A stretch of DNA of 53,680 nt, from positions 7,629-61,308 of the forward strand of contig CYKH01000693.1 of assembly GCA_001460835.1 (NCBI GenBank), given 5' to 3'. The number at the start of each line of letters is the position of its first letter. The stretch's first letter is position 1. The notes beneath the pieces are model-generated. The model saw only the letters and a program-made list of their open reading frames with translations. It made no database searches and had not been told where the DNA came from. Below, one piece after another: positions 10,801 to 18,166 of this stretch. The translations under genes and the position numbers were made by a program. Source of the stretch: Bodo saltans. Its lineage: Eukaryota > Euglenozoa > Kinetoplastea > Eubodonida > Bodonidae.

Positions 10801-13502
10801 CAGCATCGACAGCGGCATCCTCCGATCAAAACAATTTGCCGACAGCGCTACACTCCCCACATCATCACTCAGCCTCACCCGCTACACTTCCTCCTGGAGC
10901 CCAATCCAGCAACAGCCACCACAACACGGCTTACTCTGCTGGTGTACAAAGCACCGGAGAACTTCAGCACGTGATTGATAGCCTCATCCCTCTCCAAGAC
11001 GCCATTTCCGACGTCTTTAGATCGAGCTCCTTCCTGCCCGATGAAGCACTGGGCTGGGTCGTTCGTGCGTTGGTGGAACGGTCTTTGGCGCAGCACCACA
11101 ACAGCAGTGGCCACCAGCAGACGACCAGCCGTAGCCGAGAACCTAGTGAGCAGGACATCACGAATCGCTTTGCTCGTGCGACGACTAGCAACGACCACGC
11201 GCACAAACTCCCCCCTTCTGTTGTCGGATTAGGGTTTGGTTCTCGAGTACGATTTGCAAGCCGCAGCTTGACGATGCTGCTCCTTGCTCAATCTGGGCAA
11301 CAACAGTCATCGTCATCGGTGTCCAAGCGGGCTCCAGCAACGGTGATGAGCAGTGCCACGTCGCTTGAGGCCTCCCAAGTCCGCTTACGGATGGTAGTCG
11401 ATGAGGTATCGCGGTTCTACAAGCGATTGTTCACAAACAGCACGATCACTCCCACATCGATCGCGCTGCAACTCGCTGGCCACGACACACAAAGCCATTT
11501 GACACAAGGAGAAGACCATAGCCTTCAGAATTCACCGCATCATGTTGGTGGTGCTGCTGAGGCTGGTGGTCTCTCTACGTCGCTGCTTCGTGATCTTACC
11601 ATTAGCGTTGTTCGCGCGCTTGTTGATGATATTTGCTCTTGCGCCGGGGCACTTCTTCGTCGTCTCGCTGAACTCCACAAGAAGAGAAGTGCCGCTCCAA
11701 CAACCACCCAACAAGCTGGTGATGCATGGCTACTTGCTCCACTCGAGCTTCTCGACAGCCTGTACACTCAACTTGCACGAGAGGTTCGCGGCGCACTGAC
11801 GTCAAACGCATCGTCCAGTGGTCATACCTCTTCCGCGTTTGCATCGACATCCTTCTCTGAGGGGCCATCGTACATTCTCCGTTCCACCTGCGCGGTCGTG
11901 AATGATGCGAGTAGCGCTTCGCTTCCGTCGTCTGTGTGGGAGCAGCTGGTGACGCTGCTTGGCCACACGTGCGACGTGGGAGAACTGTTAACTCAGTTCG
12001 AGGCGAGTGCTGCGTCACAGCGCGGCGGCGGCCTCGTGACCCCCTCTGTTACGCCGAGCGCGTCCCCAGCACCGTCATCGGTAGTTCAGCAGGGCCGAAA
12101 CACCGACCTTGCATCGTCTGCATCCGGATCTTTCGCGGCCCTTACCATCGCTGCAGCCGAGGATATCATGTTCTCCTTCAGGTCGCTGGAATCTGTTCAG
12201 CACACGCATTTACAATTCTTAGATACCAGCGCACTGGAGGCGTTGATTCGCAGCGGCGAGAGGTTTATGCTCCAGCACACAACTCTTGATAAAATGAGCG
12301 TGAACCTGAGCGCGGTGCAGTTGCTATGGTCTGTTGGAGACTTCCTTGTCGGTGAGGCTGCAAACTCTATCAGCAACGCCAAGAACAGTTCTGGCGGCGG
12401 TCCTCCTGGAAGTGTGTTTGCTGACACAACCAACGGGTACTTGTGGTCCCACCTGCTTGACGCTCTGCGTAACGGTTGTTTAGATGCTCGTCAAGAGGTT
12501 CGACATGCTGCGGTGAAATCGCTATTCTCGTTGGTCGTGACCCATGGGGCGGCGATGCCAGGCACGTTTTGGACCCCGTTCTTGTCCTCGACACTGAAGG
12601 TGTTGCTGGAAACAGTTCGAGCCGCAATCGCTCAGCGTGAAGTGGAGGTGAAGTCGTCCCTAGCAAGCCCTGCGCAAGTTCCAGGCCAACTTCCCCCAAA
12701 GTCCCCCGCCACGCCACCGTACCACTCCGCGATGGCAACGCCCCCACGGCGTGGACCTACATCACAACAACAAGAGGACGACGCTTCGGCGTATGAATTC
12801 ACCCCAAACCGACGACTAGACGACGAGAACCCTGTCTACCGCGAGCACCTCTCCAGCGATTGCCTATCCCATCCAACCCTCAGTGTGGCGGTGATTGGCC
12901 TCGTAGAGTACCTTGCCCTCCACCCCAAACAGTTGGACGAAACTCGTATTTTATTGTTGGAGTTCATTAGCAGATTGTTTAGAATTCATCACGGCTCTGT
13001 CATTGCGGCGTTGGTCACCAACCCGATAACGACCCAACAATCCCCAAGAGGAGCGGGTGGGGTTGCAGGAAATAGTGGGCAGTCCTCAGCAAACGCGTCG
13101 TTTATCGTCCATGGTCGCACGGCATCCACCGACACAGCCGCCTTCTTGCCTCCCAGTGGTCCCCTATCCGCAACCGGCAGCAACAACACGTCCTCCGCGA
13201 CTCTCAATATCATTGGGAGACTTGGTGGCGGTGGTGGCGCGGCCTCTGCGGTAGCTCTTATGATGGTTCACGAACGTGTTCGTGAGTTCCTTGCATTCTG
13301 TGGCACTGTCCACGCCAGCACATGGGACACCTCCTCCTCCTCGGTCACCGGGCGTCAACGCGGCGATGGGGAATCACTCGGGCTGCCTGAAGAGGTCAGC
13401 ATTGCGACGGTGAAGGCCATCTTCTCGCTTGTGGGAGAGCTGCTGCCTAGCACCGCCCTCAACGGCAGTTCCTCCACACGAGAAGCGCGTGCCTCGTCAT
13501 GA
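7857..13502 (+). CDS. Mon2-like HEAT-repeat Golgi/endosome scaffold, 5' part (gene broken at 13477)
   Basis: About 1881 aa from the ATG at 7857; the open frame begins at a GTG (7830), but ATG is required here. The N-terminal ~150 residues are alpha-helical and resemble the DCB region of Mon2 and the large Arf-GEFs. The 'LDPIDEELQLKLVQTL' segment is followed by an Ala-rich helix ending 'AACSATITQ'. Near residue 1540 a 'D-x-R-x-x-V-R-x-x-A-x-x-S-L-F-S' block followed by 'THGA' matches the hallmark C-terminal block of Mon2. Mon2 proteins lack a Sec7 domain and act at the trans-Golgi/endosome with Arl1 and flippase partners. Long Ser/Gly/His-rich inserts inflate the length (human Mon2 is about 1700 aa). 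The stop at 13500 lies inside a duplicated 92-bp block, so it is probably not the natural end. The protein continues in another frame to 15438. Confidence 0.7.
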   Translation: MPPVSQAVISTMFHSNMEQLLAEANRRKHTQLKDAIAHCISSKYDLPNLLKALLLGCDALRHTRLALLCIGDVGKLASLKLLPIPLSHSITAATQTLHKMLDPIDEELQLKLVQTLVALVSASDTREAYISQPLSTIFVLFCCSKFPIVQAACSATITQTSHALLSAFHTPPHGDSATSPGGAPSSAASTPGRMSPLGGQLLAASYYKDMCALCAGLMPKWIKLETVAPPSSAASQQQPSAAHQDPHSAAGSSSTSSAFVIPMSLRFLLLDVLAQHLVDSREINPESHSPLLTQCLNEDLVTLALTCSAGGPHGPSSPSTEGFLGGASSFQESSDFFTRLQRVAIAALVHARSCMRHTAPAIINHHTMLVLDAASYPWKMAIVLSLWRKHLSDFTVLEQLLEIGREGGSGSGGSSGLEGSISGSVSPQRLSSPTATAATTSSANNRMSLSVNDDDILRSPLGPPSTSSASSQPPSPHNSHHILPMVTLVQAAASLLNHIVEAGCNSPVAASVSPRNRARSLPNGGGGPRSPSRSQHAHQDSGLPNNNSFSTLSNTLDIETNYFGGSISDDHAAGDFQSVVSVVFPEHSGSAHHGGGLPHPATELVGTVLDFITMVTQSLARSLDVSSGAMTLTASNDDDEIDGDGRHDGNASSPTIRSSWNTRRQRHGVVMQALGPKLLQSCDLAMRHLVGEDIIHSVLKCATHCIHCCSVLKIDSQRDAFLTILAQQIVCAPPPAHHHHSTSAAEHHNNTSVPLLAEAPQHYKGHSSSASNRRLSSSTGHSQQHHPHSRGNSPTQQPPMVISSSASTGTPSTTPVKHIDIRSPPPPLLHRRGSAGSFHSLSSSVSGASFSRNAVREFLSNSEQVERRVLVLSTIISISSAMGARLGKGGWRIIINCFLMYSELMDEVPRLHRRASHAPPGTNMSVSSNAGNSAALSPQGSGLHTGGAVSSSSSGAATASSGAGWMGMMSQGASQFFYGPTAASTAASSDQNNLPTALHSPHHHSASPATLPPGAQSSNSHHNTAYSAGVQSTGELQHVIDSLIPLQDAISDVFRSSSFLPDEALGWVVRALVERSLAQHHNSSGHQQTTSRSREPSEQDITNRFARATTSNDHAHKLPPSVVGLGFGSRVRFASRSLTMLLLAQSGQQQSSSSVSKRAPATVMSSATSLEASQVRLRMVVDEVSRFYKRLFTNSTITPTSIALQLAGHDTQSHLTQGEDHSLQNSPHHVGGAAEAGGLSTSLLRDLTISVVRALVDDICSCAGALLRRLAELHKKRSAAPTTTQQAGDAWLLAPLELLDSLYTQLAREVRGALTSNASSSGHTSSAFASTSFSEGPSYILRSTCAVVNDASSASLPSSVWEQLVTLLGHTCDVGELLTQFEASAASQRGGGLVTPSVTPSASPAPSSVVQQGRNTDLASSASGSFAALTIAAAEDIMFSFRSLESVQHTHLQFLDTSALEALIRSGERFMLQHTTLDKMSVNLSAVQLLWSVGDFLVGEAANSISNAKNSSGGGPPGSVFADTTNGYLWSHLLDALRNGCLDARQEVRHAAVKSLFSLVVTHGAAMPGTFWTPFLSSTLKVLLETVRAAIAQREVEVKSSLASPAQVPGQLPPKSPATPPYHSAMATPPRRGPTSQQQEDDASAYEFTPNRRLDDENPVYREHLSSDCLSHPTLSVAVIGLVEYLALHPKQLDETRILLLEFISRLFRIHHGSVIAALVTNPITTQQSPRGAGGVAGNSGQSSANASFIVHGRTASTDTAAFLPPSGPLSATGSNNTSSATLNIIGRLGGGGGAASAVALMMVHERVREFLAFCGTVHASTWDTSSSSVTGRQRGDGESLGLPEEVSIATVKAIFSLVGELLPSTALNGSSSTREARASS

Positions 13503-13578
13503 ATTTATGGGCCGCTGGCGATCATCAACCATCTCAACCTTTACTTTCAAACATGTCGATGAACTCCTAAAAAAAAAA
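13477..13578 (+). repeat. Misplaced 92-bp copy of 14865-14956 followed by A10
   Basis: Bases 13477-13568 match 14865-14956 exactly over 92 bp and are followed by ten A (13569-13578) before unrelated coding sequence resumes. In the downstream locus the block reads smoothly in frame within the Mon2-like protein. At 13477 it creates a stop and a frame change. It therefore looks inserted here, biologically or by the assembler. Confidence 0.9.
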
Positions 13579-15438
13579 GTCACTGATGTCGACGTGGCAT
13601 GGTCAGTGTTGGAGTCCATTGCGCTCTCAGCACCAAGCCCCGCCTCATCATCGACATCTGCTGGGACAACAACACAGCGACCAACCATCACCACCAACTA
13701 CCTCATGTTGGGGACATCCAAAGTTCTTGCTCTGGTGGTGGAGTCTCTCGGAGGTTGGATTTTGGGGGCGGTGAAGGCTCGACACCATCAGCAACCACAG
13801 TCCCAACATAATGCCTCCGCGGAGTCCAGTAGCAGCAGAGCGTCTCCCGCAGCGGCACCTGGAGGTGGCAGCATTAGTTGGTACCCCAATCAGTTCATTG
13901 CTGCGTACCTACAGCGGCTTGTGGGAGTGTGGGATGCATCGTCCCAATCAAAAGCGTCGCTCCTATCCTACTTTTATCCCTCCCCTGTGCAGTCCGCCCT
14001 GCTGTCTGTGTCTCAGCAGTTTATTCACGGCCCGATGCTTGACGCGGAGTGGCACACTGTTTGTGGCTTCCTCGTTGGTCAACTGCCGAGCCGGTTGGGA
14101 ATCGAGCGATATTTGCTCCAGAGCAACAACAACGAGTCCGACGCTAGTGGCCACGGAAAGTCCTCGATGGACGTGTTGCCTCCCCTAGGGGTGCATTTGA
14201 ATTACGTGCAACGGGTTGCTCAGCTGCTCTTTGAGGGTGTGACGGTGTGCACTCCGTGGGTGTCGACGTGGCTCGCACCGCTTGTCCTTCGACCCATTGG
14301 ATGCCTTGTGGCTCTGTCACTGGTGCGCCGACCTGCGACAACATCCTCGTCCTCATCATCGTCGTATCGCCTGAGTGTCCCTGCCGGATTTTATGACGAG
14401 CTCATCTCCATGATCGAGACGCTGTGCTGGGGCGTGGTGTTCCAGCGAAGTGCGACGCAACGCAGCATCACCGCTAGTACAGGCGGCAACGCTGCACCTG
14501 CGGCAGCGAATGACGATACTTCTACCACAACACAGCAACGCTCAGCACCGTTAGCGACAAAGGAGTTATTTTCGAGAGATCCTACAAAGCGACGAGACTT
14601 CCTTCACTCGTACACTTCGATGCTTGGAAGTGTGATTTCTATTGCCTCCAAGGTGTATGAACCTGACGCAACATCGTCGCCTTCGTCATCAGCGGCTGTG
14701 GACTCCACTGATGCTGGAGAACTGCAGTACGTCGAAGTCCTTGTGAGATGGGTGGGTGAGTTGATCCAGGATTGTGTGATTGCACACGATACGCTAGGTG
14801 CCTCGGAACTTCTTGCGTCGCTCGTTCCTGCATCGTCACTGTCACCAGTTGCCCTGCGAAGAATCACGAGAAGCGCGTGCCTCGTCATGAATTTATGGGC
14901 CGCTGGCGATCATCAACCATCTCAACCTTTACTTTCAAACATGTCGATGAACTCCTCCATGTCTTCTCCACTCACCGTCCCTTCATCTGCCGTCGTACCT
15001 TCTACTAGTGCGACCCACTCCAAGCATCGTCGCACGGAGAGTACAGTGATTCGGCTTCAAGAAGCCACCGACACCATCACGTCTCTGCAGAGCATTGCGC
15101 GTACTACCATGGGTTCAAGGAATCGAGGGGTCATTGAGGCATACTTGGAAGATCCGACCATTGCGGGGAATCGGGAACTATTGATCTCAGCGCTTTCCGC
15201 CATGGGTCCACCAAAGAAGAATAAGAAGACATCAAATCCCCTGTCTACCGCCACCGATGGCGATGGTGGTGACAGCCAACCTCAAACGAATGATGTTTCC
15301 GATGAAGACCGAGTTGCTCTGCGTGCCGTGTTGCCGCTGTTGTTATCCCTCATTTCGCTAGACGACAAGGACGTGCGTTGTGGGGCCGCTGAGGCGATTC
15401 GTTTCATCTTAGTGACCCTTGATGTCGTCCCCCAGTAA
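13573..15438 (+). CDS. Mon2-like protein, 3' part (continuation after the break)
   Basis: This is the continuation of the Mon2-like gene in a frame shifted relative to the 5' part. Genuine-looking protein resumes at 'VTDVDVAWSVLESIAL' just after the A10 run and gives about 620 aa. It is alpha-helical HEAT-like sequence with Ser/Ala/Thr-rich inserts and ends in a clean helical repeat (L-x-L-x-x-L-I-S-L-D-D-K-D-V-R). The open frame extends upstream to a GTG at 13429, but there it reads through the duplicated block. No separate start codon with a splice acceptor is evident at 13.5 kb, which supports one gene spanning 7857-15438 and encoding roughly 2500 aa. The exact join cannot be fixed because the number of real A residues at the junction is uncertain. 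Confidence 0.65.
   Translation, partial: KKVTDVDVAWSVLESIALSAPSPASSSTSAGTTTQRPTITTNYLMLGTSKVLALVVESLGGWILGAVKARHHQQPQSQHNASAESSSSRASPAAAPGGGSISWYPNQFIAAYLQRLVGVWDASSQSKASLLSYFYPSPVQSALLSVSQQFIHGPMLDAEWHTVCGFLVGQLPSRLGIERYLLQSNNNESDASGHGKSSMDVLPPLGVHLNYVQRVAQLLFEGVTVCTPWVSTWLAPLVLRPIGCLVALSLVRRPATTSSSSSSSYRLSVPAGFYDELISMIETLCWGVVFQRSATQRSITASTGGNAAPAAANDDTSTTTQQRSAPLATKELFSRDPTKRRDFLHSYTSMLGSVISIASKVYEPDATSSPSSSAAVDSTDAGELQYVEVLVRWVGELIQDCVIAHDTLGASELLASLVPASSLSPVALRRITRSACLVMNLWAAGDHQPSQPLLSNMSMNSSMSSPLTVPSSAVVPSTSATHSKHRRTESTVIRLQEATDTITSLQSIARTTMGSRNRGVIEAYLEDPTIAGNRELLISALSAMGPPKKNKKTSNPLSTATDGDGGDSQPQTNDVSDEDRVALRAVLPLLLSLISLDDKDVRCGAAEAIRFILVTLDVVPQ
14865..14956 (+). repeat. Source copy of the 92-bp block also found at 13477
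   Basis: Identical to 13477-13568. This copy reads in frame within the Mon2-like protein (residues around 'LVMNLWAAGDHQ'), so it is taken as the original location. Confidence 0.85.
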
Positions 15439-16044
15439 GATCACATGGAGCACACATTCCCAAAACACACTCTACGAGAGAAGCGTTATGTTCTCTACAT
15501 TATTTCCAACCATAGATGACCATCTGCACTTTTTTTTTGGTCAAACCCGTTGCTCTCCACACACAACACCCCTTTTATTGCGGTGCCTTTGGAATGAAAC
15601 GCGTCGCCATGGTCACAAGCCATCTCTCTCTCTCTCTCTCTCNNNNNNNNNNNNNNNNNNNNNNNNNNNNNNNNNNNNNNNNNNNNNNNNNNNNNNNNNN
15701 NNNNNNNNNNNNNNNNNNNNNNNNNNNNNNNNNNNNNNNNNNNNNNNNNNNNNNNNNNNNNNNNNNNNNNNNNNNNNNNNNNNNNNNNNNNNNNNNNNNN
15801 NNNNNNNNNNNNNNNNNNNNNNNNNNNNNNNNNNNNNNNNNNNNNNNNNNNNNNNNNNNNNNNNNNNNNNNNNNNNNNNNNNNNNNNNNNNNNNNNNNNN
15901 NNNNNNNNNNNNNNNNNNNNNNNNNNNNNNNNNNNNNNNNNNCTTTCTGTACTTTATTGAGAAATACCACACCATTTGAAAACGCATTAGAACACCGCAA
16001 CCACAGAAATCCTCTCTTAGAATACTTTACTTACTACAACACAA
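15439..16044 (+). other. Intergenic region with (CT)n microsatellite and a 300-N assembly gap
   Basis: A (TC)n tract runs at about 15623-15642 straight into exactly 300 N (15643-15942), a placeholder gap probably caused by the microsatellite. After the gap, a T-rich stretch and an AG near 16019-16020 provide a plausible trans-splice acceptor 25 bases before the next ATG. No gene is seen; open frames crossing the N run are meaningless. Confidence 0.8.
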
Positions 16045-17718
16045 ATGCCTGGAGGATCAGCTGCTGCGGCTGCTTCGTTGGCGTCAGCAGACCCACGAAC
16101 CCTCTCTCGTGATCAACTCATTGCGCGTCTCGAAGAAGCAGAGCAGTCCCTTGCGAAACTCCGCGGCCCCCTTGGAGGAGCAGCATCCACTGCGCCACCA
16201 TCCTCAACGCAGAGCGGAAGATCGTACGATGTGAGCTTCACCGTCCTCGTCATTGAAAACGGTGATGTGACGAGCGTTCCCCTTGCACAGGTGCTTGATA
16301 AGAGCTACTTGCGTGAGGATCAGCGTGAGGCCGATACTCCCTGTGGCTTTAACGGATCAGAGGGCTCTGTCGGTCGTAGCTCTGAACATATTGGCCGATT
16401 CTCTGTAGGTGGTGCCGGTGGTGGCAACCTCAGCGACCCAGAGTCGCCAGACATGCGCGGCCGCGGCAGTGTCAACGCGTTCTCTCCCGGTGTCAGCGTC
16501 ACCTCACCCCTCGGCGCAACATCGCCTCAGCCCACAGCAGGCGGCATCAACCGTAACGTTAAGGTAGCACCCTTGAAGCTTGCTCTTGGTCGTCCCCAGT
16601 CGCTAGATGCCGACGCGATTGTGTCGCATCAAACACTTCACGAATTCAACCGACAATTTGGCGCAGCAGGAGGCATCACCTCACCACTTTCTAGCTACGC
16701 AAAAGGTATCTTTAATTATATCACCCAAACCTTTGCGAACAAGAATGGGTTCGAGCACGATCCTAACGATTTAGAAGGCCTTGGTCGCACTCTTGTATCC
16801 CTTTGTGGGGAAGTCGAGCCAATTCTAAGATCAGAGCCGCGCCACTCCACCATCCCGTCCCCGTGCTACGTATTTGGAGACATTCACGGCAACTACAGAG
16901 ATTTGCATTACTTTATGCAAAATTTAGTGACCTTCAACGACATGCGCTACACCCCCCACCGTTTTGTGTTCCTTGGAGACTACGTCGACCGAGGCGAGTT
17001 TTCGGTTGAAGTCATTGCGTACTTATTCGCCATTAAGGTACTAGCGCCAGAGAAGGTGTTGCTCCTCCGTGGCAATCATGAGGACACGTTAGTGAGCGGT
17101 GACTTGGGCAGCTACGGTGCGACGAGCTTCCGTGCTCAATGTCGTAAACTGTTCGGCGCGATTGTGGGCGAGGACCTTTGGCGTAAAGCCAGTCGCGCAT
17201 TTGCTTACCTCCCGCTGACGGCAAATATTGATAAGAAGATTTTCTGCACGCACGGTGGCCTTCCGAGGTTCCGCGGAGGCGCAGACAACCGTCTCGAGAC
17301 CTTGTCCCGCTCCGACTTCCCCGCACTTGAGTCTTTCTTCCAAGTCCCCGAGCGTGAGTCGCAAGACCAACTCCAGCTTCGTCAAGCAGCGAGTGACACC
17401 TGCTGGTCTGACCCAGCCGAGGACGATAGCACACTTGACGCGTTTGGATTCGGCCCCAACCCCCGAGGTAACGGCGTCATTTTATTCGGTGCAAAAGCAG
17501 TGGAGCAGTTCCTTGATCGGTACGGCTTCGAGTACATCTTCAGAGCGCATCAAGAAAAGAGCGATGGGCTCAAGCTGAGCAAGAGCGCACGAGTTTTCAC
17601 CATCTTTAGTACGAGCGCGTACGTGGGGCATGAAAATGGTGCTGGCGTCGTGCTGGTTGCTGATGGAAAGATTAGGCTGATTATCAAGAATGCGGACAAG
17701 GCGAACGACAACGAATAA
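16045..17718 (+). CDS. PPP-family serine/threonine protein phosphatase with N-terminal extension
   Basis: 557 aa. The catalytic core occupies about residues 270-545 and has all metal and catalytic motifs of the PPP family: GDIHG (near 278), GDYVDRG (near 311), RGNHED (near 343), THGG (near 403) and RAHQ (near 501). The metal-binding Asp/His/Asn residues and the GNHE histidine are therefore intact. It should remove phosphate from Ser/Thr. The first ~230 residues are Ala/Gly/Ser-rich with a short coiled segment (about 20-45) and no recognised domain. The last family block is unusual: after 'FSTSAY' it reads VGHENGAG instead of the CGxxxNxG form of PP1/PP2A, so toxin-type inhibitor contacts and substrate choice may differ. 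It is not clearly PP1, PP2A, PP2B or PP5; a divergent kinetoplastid PPP is most likely. The ATG is the first after the AG at 16019-16020. Confidence 0.9.
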   Translation: MPGGSAAAAASLASADPRTLSRDQLIARLEEAEQSLAKLRGPLGGAASTAPPSSTQSGRSYDVSFTVLVIENGDVTSVPLAQVLDKSYLREDQREADTPCGFNGSEGSVGRSSEHIGRFSVGGAGGGNLSDPESPDMRGRGSVNAFSPGVSVTSPLGATSPQPTAGGINRNVKVAPLKLALGRPQSLDADAIVSHQTLHEFNRQFGAAGGITSPLSSYAKGIFNYITQTFANKNGFEHDPNDLEGLGRTLVSLCGEVEPILRSEPRHSTIPSPCYVFGDIHGNYRDLHYFMQNLVTFNDMRYTPHRFVFLGDYVDRGEFSVEVIAYLFAIKVLAPEKVLLLRGNHEDTLVSGDLGSYGATSFRAQCRKLFGAIVGEDLWRKASRAFAYLPLTANIDKKIFCTHGGLPRFRGGADNRLETLSRSDFPALESFFQVPERESQDQLQLRQAASDTCWSDPAEDDSTLDAFGFGPNPRGNGVILFGAKAVEQFLDRYGFEYIFRAHQEKSDGLKLSKSARVFTIFSTSAYVGHENGAGVVLVADGKIRLIIKNADKANDNE

Positions 17719-18166
17719 CTATAGTGCCCCCCACATACCACACAGGTGACCCTCACTGCAGATTACCAGCATATCGAATGTGTTCCCCGATGTCATCAAC
17801 GAATGTGATTAGAGTTGCTAGCGAACAAGAATCAGAAAGCGTAAACCAGAAATGCGAAAGACAGAATCAAACAAAAAACAACATACAGAAGAAAAAAAGC
17901 GACAGATCAACAAGGTACAAACATGCACGCACACTTCTCACTGCAGCTCAAAGCAAACAATGGTGGTGACCTGCTACCTTCCAATTTTACGAGACATTGC
18001 GTTTGTACGACTATTCCACACAAATTTTGCAATCCCTTTTTCTACTTCATTTTGCGACTATTTTAATGTTCGATCTGCACTGTGAAAATCGTGTTTTCCC
18101 TGTATCGGTGAATGTAGCCTTTTCCTTTTTCTTTTCTACGTGGTGAAGGAGAACTATCACACATCC
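17719..18166 (+). promoter_or_regulatory. Intergenic region with trans-splice acceptor for the channel gene
   Basis: A-rich after the phosphatase stop, then T-rich. A pyrimidine tract at about 18119-18138 followed by AG at 18147-18148 lies 18 bases before the next ATG. No gene is seen. Confidence 0.45.

Noticed and set aside
15419-16112. Open frames running through the first N gap
   Set aside because: The N block is a placeholder, so continuity across it has no meaning.
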